Source of the DNA: Balneolaceae bacterium
Lineage (GTDB): Bacteria; Bacteroidota; Rhodothermia; Balneolales; Balneolaceae
Length of the DNA stretch: 18,496 bases
Direction of reading: 5' to 3'
NCBI GenBank assembly: GCA_007118525.1
Contig: SKRK01000206.1
Span: 1-18,496 of the forward strand
Part shown: one piece after another, positions 14,369 to 18,496 of the stretch
Numbering within the stretch: position 1 is the stretch's first letter
Layout of the letters: each line of letters begins with the position of its first letter
The notes under the pieces: model-generated
What the model was told of the DNA's origin: nothing
Databases searched by the model: none
Seen by the model: the letters and a program-made list of their open reading frames with translations, nothing else
Position numbers and translations under genes: made by a program

Positions 14369-15064
14369 ATGAGTACTATAGAAGACAGATACAAAAACCT
14401 TAAAGAACGAATTTCAGCGGCCTGTAGTGTCGCTAACCGCGATCCGGATGAGATTGTGTTAATTGCCGTAAGCAAAACCAAACCGGATACCGATGTATTG
14501 GAGCTGATTAAAGCGGGCCAGGTTCATTTTGGAGAGAACAGGGCTCAGGCGCTCCAAGACAGAATGGAATCTATTACCAATCCCGTTGCAGTTTGGCATT
14601 TTATTGGAAACCTGCAGACAAACAAGATAAAATATATGGCCTCCCGGGTTAATTGGATTCAATCCATTCACAAAAAGAAAGCCTTAAAAGAAGTTGAAAA
14701 AAGAGCCTCAGAGTTTGAACGAACGATTAATGTTTTGATTCAGGTCAACATTAGCGGCGAGGGCCAGAAGAGTGGCTGCGAGCCGGAACAACTGGAGGGT
14801 ATTCTCAAATATGCCCAGAATTTGAAATACACAAAAGTGAAGGGCTTAATGGGTATGGCAACATTTGCTGACGACCCCGAAACCGTCCGACCTGAATTTA
14901 AACTTCTCTGTAAATTAAGAGAAGAGCATCGGCATCTGGAGAAAGGGTCTGTTGATCTGCAGCATCTTTCAATGGGAATGACGAATGATCTGGAGGTTGC
15001 CATTGAGGAGGGGTCTACCATGCTGCGCATTGGGACAGCACTTTTTGGAGAACGCAACTATTAA
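14369..15064 (+). CDS. yggS: YggS-family pyridoxal phosphate homeostasis protein
   Basis: A 231-residue single-domain PLP-binding TIM barrel of the YggS/YlmE/PLPBP family, which controls free pyridoxal phosphate and affects amino and keto acid balance. Motifs: LIAVSKTKP with K36 as the Schiff-base lysine; FGENRAQ; WHFIGNLQTNKIKY; INVLIQVNIS; GLMGMATF; and the phosphate-binding HLSMGMTNDLEVAIEEGSTMLRIGTALFGER. Length is normal. It heads a plus-strand row with two membrane coiled-coil genes, divIVA and PNP. In Firmicutes the orthologue ylmE is also found upstream of divIVA. ATG start at 14369; the leader has a run of A and no strong Shine-Dalgarno. Confidence 0.95.
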   Translation: MSTIEDRYKNLKERISAACSVANRDPDEIVLIAVSKTKPDTDVLELIKAGQVHFGENRAQALQDRMESITNPVAVWHFIGNLQTNKIKYMASRVNWIQSIHKKKALKEVEKRASEFERTINVLIQVNISGEGQKSGCEPEQLEGILKYAQNLKYTKVKGLMGMATFADDPETVRPEFKLLCKLREEHRHLEKGSVDLQHLSMGMTNDLEVAIEEGSTMLRIGTALFGERNY

Positions 15065-15138
15065 ATTATTGTCTCGTTATAATGATGCAGAATTCCACAA
15101 ATTTGCTATTTTAATATTCAATCCATAAATAAAGGTCT

Positions 15139-15450
15139 ATGTCTGGTATCATTTGGATTTTAATACCGCTTGTTATCATTATCGGTGGCTATCTTATCGA
15201 TTACCAGAAAAATAAGTTAAAATGGCAGGCTACCAACAGCCGAGTGGATGAAGAGGTTGAAGAGCTGAGAAAGCTTACACTCCAGATGAAAAAACGGATT
15301 GAAAATCTGGAAGCAATAGCCGCAAGCGAACCCTCAGAGTTTAGGAGCGGCAACGAGGCTCATGAAAGAATTGAAATTGATGATATGGATGACCTCAAAA
15401 AGGAAAATGAAAAAAATGTAGCCAAAATGGCAAAATCTAAAGGTAACTAG
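15139..15450 (+). CDS. Single-pass membrane coiled-coil protein, PspB-like (first copy)
   Basis: A 103-residue protein: membrane segment at about 3-21 (IIWILIPLVIIIGGYLI), basic stretch, coiled coil at about 33-65 ending MKKRIENLEAIAASEP, then a charged tail ending in lysines. This order, and especially the heptads ending RIxxLExI, closely resembles phage-shock protein B, an inner-membrane stress sensor of about 75 residues. The tail of about 35 residues is extra. Homology to PspB is inferred from architecture and the short motif, and could be convergent. It lies 74 bases after yggS and 2 bases before the second copy. AAGG at 15132-15135 gives a weak ribosome-binding site. Confidence 0.8.
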   Translation: MSGIIWILIPLVIIIGGYLIDYQKNKLKWQATNSRVDEEVEELRKLTLQMKKRIENLEAIAASEPSEFRSGNEAHERIEIDDMDDLKKENEKNVAKMAKSKGN

Positions 15451-15452
15451 TT

Positions 15453-15809
15453 ATGGCTGATGGAGATTTTCTAGTAGTTGCAATTGTATTTGGAAGTATA
15501 GTTACAATCGTTTTTCTGGGTATCGTGGGCAGTATTATCAAAACTGCAATTAAACGTAAATCAGGAAATCTTTCTGAAAACAAAGAATTTTTAGCTGCTC
15601 TTCGCGAGTTCAAAGAGAAGACCGACCGGCGACTATCCAATCTTGAGGAGATCGTTGCTGAACAGAAACCCGGAAGGAGTGTCTCCTCAAAAAAAACGGG
15701 AGAAAAAAAACCGGAACAGAAAAGCTCTATTGAAATAGAAATTGAACATCAGCGGGAATCTGAGGAACAAAAAGAGAGTGGTAAACTCAGAAACATGTTA
15801 AACCAATAA
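15453..15809 (+). CDS. Single-pass membrane coiled-coil protein, PspB-like (second copy)
   Basis: A 118-residue protein with the same plan as its neighbour: hydrophobic segment at about 7-31 (VVAIVFGSIVTIVFLGIVGS), basic KRK, coiled coil at about 42-70 ending DRRLSNLEEIVAEQKP, and a highly charged, probably disordered tail. The shared RxxNLExI motif suggests the pair arose by duplication or shares a fold. Start is ATG at 15453, two bases past the upstream stop, with AAAGGT (15439-15444) inside the end of the previous gene as ribosome-binding site, so translation is likely coupled. divIVA follows 30 bases later. No pspA, pspC or pspF is present in the window. Confidence 0.8.
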   Translation: MADGDFLVVAIVFGSIVTIVFLGIVGSIIKTAIKRKSGNLSENKEFLAALREFKEKTDRRLSNLEEIVAEQKPGRSVSSKKTGEKKPEQKSSIEIEIEHQRESEEQKESGKLRNMLNQ

Positions 15810-15839
15810 GTTAATTCAATTAAAGTTATCTTTACCCCC

Positions 15840-16448
15840 ATGAAACTGACAGCACTTGAAATTAAACAGCAGCAATTTGAAAAGTCACTTCGGGGTTACG
15901 ATGTAACAGAAGTGCAGGCATACCTTAATCTCATAGCTAGTGAATGGGAGCATATGGTTGGTAAAATGCGTGAGCTCGAAGCGCAGATTGATAAAATGGA
16001 TGATAAACTGAGGCATTATGAAAGAGTGGAAGAAGCTCTTCATGAAACTCTTCAGACAGCAAAAGACAGTGCTGAACAAAAATTATCCGGTGCCAAAAAA
16101 GAGGCTCTCAACGTGATTGAAAAAGCAGAAATTGAAGCTGATTCTATTGTTCGTGAAGCCAGCCAGCAGCGGCAGCAGATTCGTCAAAGCATCCTTAGGT
16201 TACTCGACAGGCGTGAAGAAATTATTGGTGGCATAAAATCCTACCTTGAAATTGCACAGGAATCTCTGCACCATTTCAGCAAAGATGAAGCCTCCCTTTT
16301 TTCTCTTCCCAAAGAGATTGGCGAAGAGAGTGAAAGTCGTTACTCAAGAAGCCTGACACAGCGAAAAAGCATGTCTGATGAATATCGGGAAGAGAACAAG
16401 CAGCCCAGTCCTCAAAGTCTTGACGATATATTAGACGAACTCGATTAA
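15840..16448 (+). CDS. divIVA: DivIVA-family coiled-coil protein
   Basis: A 202-residue protein with the DivIVA N-terminal membrane-curvature-sensing module. The opening [20 protein letters not shown] aligns without gaps to the Bacillus subtilis start, keeping L3, F13, S16, R18, G19 and Y20. The membrane-inserting F17 of Bacillus is L17 here. Residues of about 25-140 form coiled coil, followed by a helical segment ([23 protein letters not shown]) and a disordered acidic tail ending LDDILDELD. DivIVA proteins mark curved membrane at division sites and poles in Gram-positives; their role in this group is not defined. It follows the second PspB-like gene by 30 bases and precedes PNP by 16. A TATCTTTA box at 15827-15834 sits just before the ATG. 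Confidence 0.92.
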   Translation: MKLTALEIKQQQFEKSLRGYDVTEVQAYLNLIASEWEHMVGKMRELEAQIDKMDDKLRHYERVEEALHETLQTAKDSAEQKLSGAKKEALNVIEKAEIEADSIVREASQQRQQIRQSILRLLDRREEIIGGIKSYLEIAQESLHHFSKDEASLFSLPKEIGEESESRYSRSLTQRKSMSDEYREENKQPSPQSLDDILDELD

Positions 16449-16464
16449 CCACTCACTTTTTTCC

Positions 16465-17301
16465 ATGACATTTGAATCCGTAGAAACCTTTCGTGATCAG
16501 CGAAATGAAGCTCTAAACTTTATTCAGTCCAAAACGGATATGCGCCCGGAATACTTACTTATCCTGGGTACCGGTTTGGGGCAGCTTGCTGAAGAGATGG
16601 ATATAGAAACTGAAATTTCTTACGACCAGATCCCCCACTTCCCCGTTTCAACTGTTGAGAGCCACGCCGGTAAACTGCTGTTCGGTTGGCTGGGCGGTAA
16701 AGAGGTGGTTGCCATGCAGGGGCGTTTTCACTACTACGAAGGGTATACCATGCAGCAAATTGCTTTCCCTGTTCGGGTTCTCAAGGCAAACGGTGCCATG
16801 ACCCTGATTGTCAGTAACGCCTGCGGAGGGATGAATCCCAATTACAGGCGAGGGGATATCATGCTCATTTGCGACCATATTAACCTATTGGGAGACAATC
16901 CACTTATTGGGCCTAACGATGATGAGTTGGGCCCCCGTTTTCCTGACATGAGCGAGCCCTACACCGAAAGGCTTATTGATATTGCCCAGACCGTTGCTCT
17001 TGAGGAAGCCATTCACATGCATCAGGGCGTATATGTGTCGATCAGCGGCCCCATGCTTGAAACCAAGTCTGAATATCGCTATTTGCGCCTTATCGGGGCC
17101 GATGTTGTTGGGATGAGTACGGTACCTGAAGTTATTTCAGCCGTACACATGGGTATGGAAGTGCTTGGAATATCTGCAGTTACCGATGAGTGCTTTCCTG
17201 ACTCCCTTCAACCCGTAATTATGGAAGATATACTCGAGGCGGCCGCAATGGCTGAACCGAAAATGACAAAGGTAATCATTCGGGTGCTGGAAAAGCTCTA
17301 A
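16465..17301 (+). CDS. punA: Purine nucleoside phosphorylase, trimeric class
   Basis: A 278-residue cytosolic enzyme that cleaves purine nucleosides with phosphate to base and ribose-1-phosphate for salvage. Motifs: LILGTGLGQ at 32-40; phosphate- and ribose-site GRFHYYEGY at 86-94; [10 protein letters not shown] at 116-125; SGPMLET at 194-200 with E199 as the base-binding glutamate; and GMSTVPEV at 216-223. The position of human N243, which sets 6-oxopurine preference, reads VTDE with D241, so base specificity is uncertain. It lies 16 bases after divIVA and is probably the last gene of that row; a weak terminator-like hairpin follows. ATG start at 16465. Confidence 0.94.
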   Translation: MTFESVETFRDQRNEALNFIQSKTDMRPEYLLILGTGLGQLAEEMDIETEISYDQIPHFPVSTVESHAGKLLFGWLGGKEVVAMQGRFHYYEGYTMQQIAFPVRVLKANGAMTLIVSNACGGMNPNYRRGDIMLICDHINLLGDNPLIGPNDDELGPRFPDMSEPYTERLIDIAQTVALEEAIHMHQGVYVSISGPMLETKSEYRYLRLIGADVVGMSTVPEVISAVHMGMEVLGISAVTDECFPDSLQPVIMEDILEAAAMAEPKMTKVIIRVLEKL

Positions 17302-17306
17302 ACACA

Positions 17307-17350
17307 CACCATTATTGGGGTTTTTCGTGGTGCCTGTTTTTATGATTTTT
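17307..17350 (+). terminator. Weak terminator after PNP
   Basis: CACCA (17307-17311) and TGGTG (17328-17332) form a 5-bp stem with a long T-rich loop, followed by CCTG and T-rich sequence to about 17350. A second small dyad, CGTTTA/TAAACG, lies at 17382-17401. Position at the end of the gene row supports termination here, but the stem is short. Confidence 0.35.
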
Positions 17351-17470
17351 GTTTAAAGAGATACTTCAGGGCATGCGGAAGCGTTTAAGGGCAACTAAAC
17401 GGCATTTATTTAATCTCTTTTCATTTGAAGATTCTACTCTTTGATGAGAGATTTTTATTGACAAAAGCTG

Positions 17471-17478
17471 TATTTTTG
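17471..17478 (+). promoter_or_regulatory. Candidate -7 box for the acidic-protein gene
   Basis: TATTTTTG matches TAnnTTTG exactly. It lies 66 bases before the ATG at 17544. A TTGACA at 17458-17463 is nearby but badly spaced for it, so the exact promoter remains open. The surrounding 17302-17543 interval is AT-rich and holds nothing else I can support. Confidence 0.3.
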
Positions 17479-17543
17479 ACTTGTATTTGAACGCAACTTT
17501 TGTTTAAATATCATAACCTATAATTCCATTAGCACATCACTGC

Positions 17544-18317
17544 ATGAGCTTTGACGATTTTGATGACGGCCCCATCTGGAATGAACATCAATGGGAGTCA
17601 CACCTGAACGAGATCGAAAAACGGAGCGAACAACTTCGGCGATTCATCACTTCTGATCCGAAGGGAAATACCCCGCGTTGGGTTATTCTTCTGGAGGAGA
17701 GTTTAGATGAACTGGATGCTGTTGAAGCGTTTATCGAAGAGGAGCTTCTACTCGATGAGGCATACTTCCCTGAAGATGAAGATGATTGGGAGGATGATGA
17801 CGATGAGTGGGATGACGATGATTTCTTTTTCCAGGACGACAACTTTCCATTTTCTGATGATGATGACGATGATGACTTCGATTACGGGGAAGAGTGGAAG
17901 GAACTGAGTGAAGACTTTACGTTTTCCGATTACGGCTCTATTGAAAACCTGATTGTCTACAAAGACGCAAGAAATTTTGCCGTCGATGTATTAAAATGGG
18001 CCGAAACCATCCCCGCTAACCTGCAAACAAAGCAGGTGCACGAATTTGTAAGCAGTGTTCTTAAAATCACCGCAAAACTTGCCGGTGGCTACTCTTTCGG
18101 ATTTGAACAGGATGTACTTGGCGGAAACATTGCCTATACAAAAAAAGCCCTGACGAGCGCAAATGAGGCCCTCGACTATCTACAAACCATGAAGAGAGAA
18201 CCATTCATTGTGAAGGCTGTCTACTCAAAATTCCACAGCCGTCTGTTTGAAATAAGAAACGAAATAGGAATCTATGTACAGGAGCTGAGAGAACGGTTTG
18301 ATTTGGGTTTAGAGTAA
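17544..18317 (+). CDS. Protein with extremely acidic central tract, function unknown
   Basis: A 257-residue cytosolic protein in three parts. Residues 1-70 are helical and acidic (NEIEKRSEQLRRFI; ILLEESLDELDAVEAFIEEE). Residues 71-120 are dominated by Asp and Glu with spaced Trp and Phe, including a run of seven Asp at 105-111. Residues 130-257 form a more ordinary helical domain (LIVYKDARNFAVDVLKWAETIP; VHEFVSSVLKITAKLAGGYSFGFEQDVLGGNIAYTKKALTSANEALDYL). The C-terminal half looks like a folded helical bundle. I recognise no named family. The acidic tract could mimic nucleic acid or bind a basic partner or calcium. It stands alone, with a 242-base upstream gap. ATG start at 17544, no clear ribosome-binding site. 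Confidence 0.82.
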   Translation: MSFDDFDDGPIWNEHQWESHLNEIEKRSEQLRRFITSDPKGNTPRWVILLEESLDELDAVEAFIEEELLLDEAYFPEDEDDWEDDDDEWDDDDFFFQDDNFPFSDDDDDDDFDYGEEWKELSEDFTFSDYGSIENLIVYKDARNFAVDVLKWAETIPANLQTKQVHEFVSSVLKITAKLAGGYSFGFEQDVLGGNIAYTKKALTSANEALDYLQTMKREPFIVKAVYSKFHSRLFEIRNEIGIYVQELRERFDLGLE

Positions 18318-18382
18318 ATTCTTTGTCTCTCAAAATCTATAATTGAAGGTAATTCAATAATTGATCTTTCTTTTCAAATCTC

Positions 18383-18412
18383 TTGACTTACTTACCAAAT
18401 GATTTTTATATT
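18383..18412 (+). promoter_or_regulatory. Promoter near the window edge
   Basis: TTGACT (18383-18388), an 18-base spacer and TATATT (18407-18412) form the best sigma-70-like promoter in the window; TATATTGA also nearly matches TAnnTTTG. Transcription would start near 18419 and run rightwards off the window with no ATG frame of note. The product is therefore unseen. Confidence 0.5.
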
Positions 18413-18431
18413 GAGGTCTGCTTAAAAATGG

Positions 18432-18458
18432 ATCCGTTTGTTTGACAAAGAGACGGAT
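18432..18458 (+). other. Leader hairpin downstream of the edge promoter
   Basis: ATCCG (18432-18436) with CGGAT (18454-18458), and TTTG (18437-18440) with CAAA (18446-18449), stack around a 5-base loop with a 4-base bulge on the right. It would lie in the first 40 nucleotides of the transcript from the promoter at 18383-18412. Confidence 0.35.
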
Positions 18459-18496
18459 AGTTCAAGGACTTAGAAATTTAGTTTGAAAAAATGGTC

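Noticed and set aside
17588..17842. Serine-rich 84-codon frame on the minus strand
   Set aside because: It is the reverse complement of the GAT/GAA-rich acidic tract of the gene at 17544-18317, so it is a composition artefact.
18444..18472. Possible tRNA T-arm in TAGTTCAAGGAC
   Set aside because: There is no matching T-stem pairing, anticodon arm or acceptor stem around it.
1..18496. Defence island, prophage, transposon or CRISPR array
   Set aside because: No integrase, transposase, nuclease, toxin-antitoxin pair, direct-repeat array or terminal repeats could be seen; gene content is core metabolic and envelope.

Overview
The window looks like a chromosomal housekeeping segment from a moderately AT-rich, double-membraned bacterium of the Bacteroidota/Rhodothermota/Balneolota side of the FCB group, most likely a Balneola-like organism. 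This placement is inference. It rests on lipoproteins with clear lipoboxes, an AsmA-like protein with a C-terminal motif I associate with that group, AT-rich leaders mostly lacking Shine-Dalgarno sequences, TAnnTTTG-like promoter boxes, and a DUF4168-type secreted protein. I see no insertion sequence, prophage, CRISPR array, tRNA gene or sign of recent transfer.

Layout. 52-2667 (+): an AsmA/TamB-like inner-membrane protein, then the monofunctional peptidoglycan transglycosylase MtgA. 2753-3910 (-): a lipoprotein converging on mtgA. 4211-6532 (+): an unusual protein with two GT2-type domains and TPR-like helices. Its 3' end overlaps by 4 bp that of a SirB1/transglutaminase-like gene (6529-7380, -). 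7569-8804 (+): arginine deiminase, preceded by two strong dyads in the divergent intergenic space. 8878-11106 (+): a site-2 protease (M50) with a TTG start, a small lipoprotein, and smpB with a TTG start. 11192-11692 (-): a DUF4168-like secreted protein. About 11845-12262 (-): the type A RNase P RNA gene rnpB with its own terminator. 12320-14124 (-): a Nif3-like dinuclear-metal protein followed by a CT398/C4-zinc-ribbon-family coiled-coil protein that has lost all its zinc cysteines. 14369-17301 (+): a compact row of yggS, two small membrane-anchored coiled-coil genes (PspB-like), divIVA and purine nucleoside phosphorylase. 17544-18317 (+): a protein with an extremely acidic central tract. The last 180 bases hold a good promoter and a leader hairpin for something beyond the edge, possibly a stable RNA operon.

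Functional themes are envelope and cell-wall work (AsmA-like, MtgA, GT2, S2P, DivIVA, PspB-like pair), RNA processing and ribosome rescue (rnpB, smpB), and nitrogen, purine and PLP metabolism (arginine deiminase, PNP, YggS). The least ordinary items are the yggS-membrane pair-divIVA cluster, which echoes the Gram-positive ylmE-sepF-ylmG-ylmH-divIVA order; the cysteine-free zinc-ribbon homologue; the tandem GT2 protein with a degenerate first domain; and the 10-bp perfect inverted repeat upstream of arginine deiminase. No stretch over 300 bases is empty: the long non-coding interval at 11693-12319 is filled by rnpB, its promoter and its terminator.
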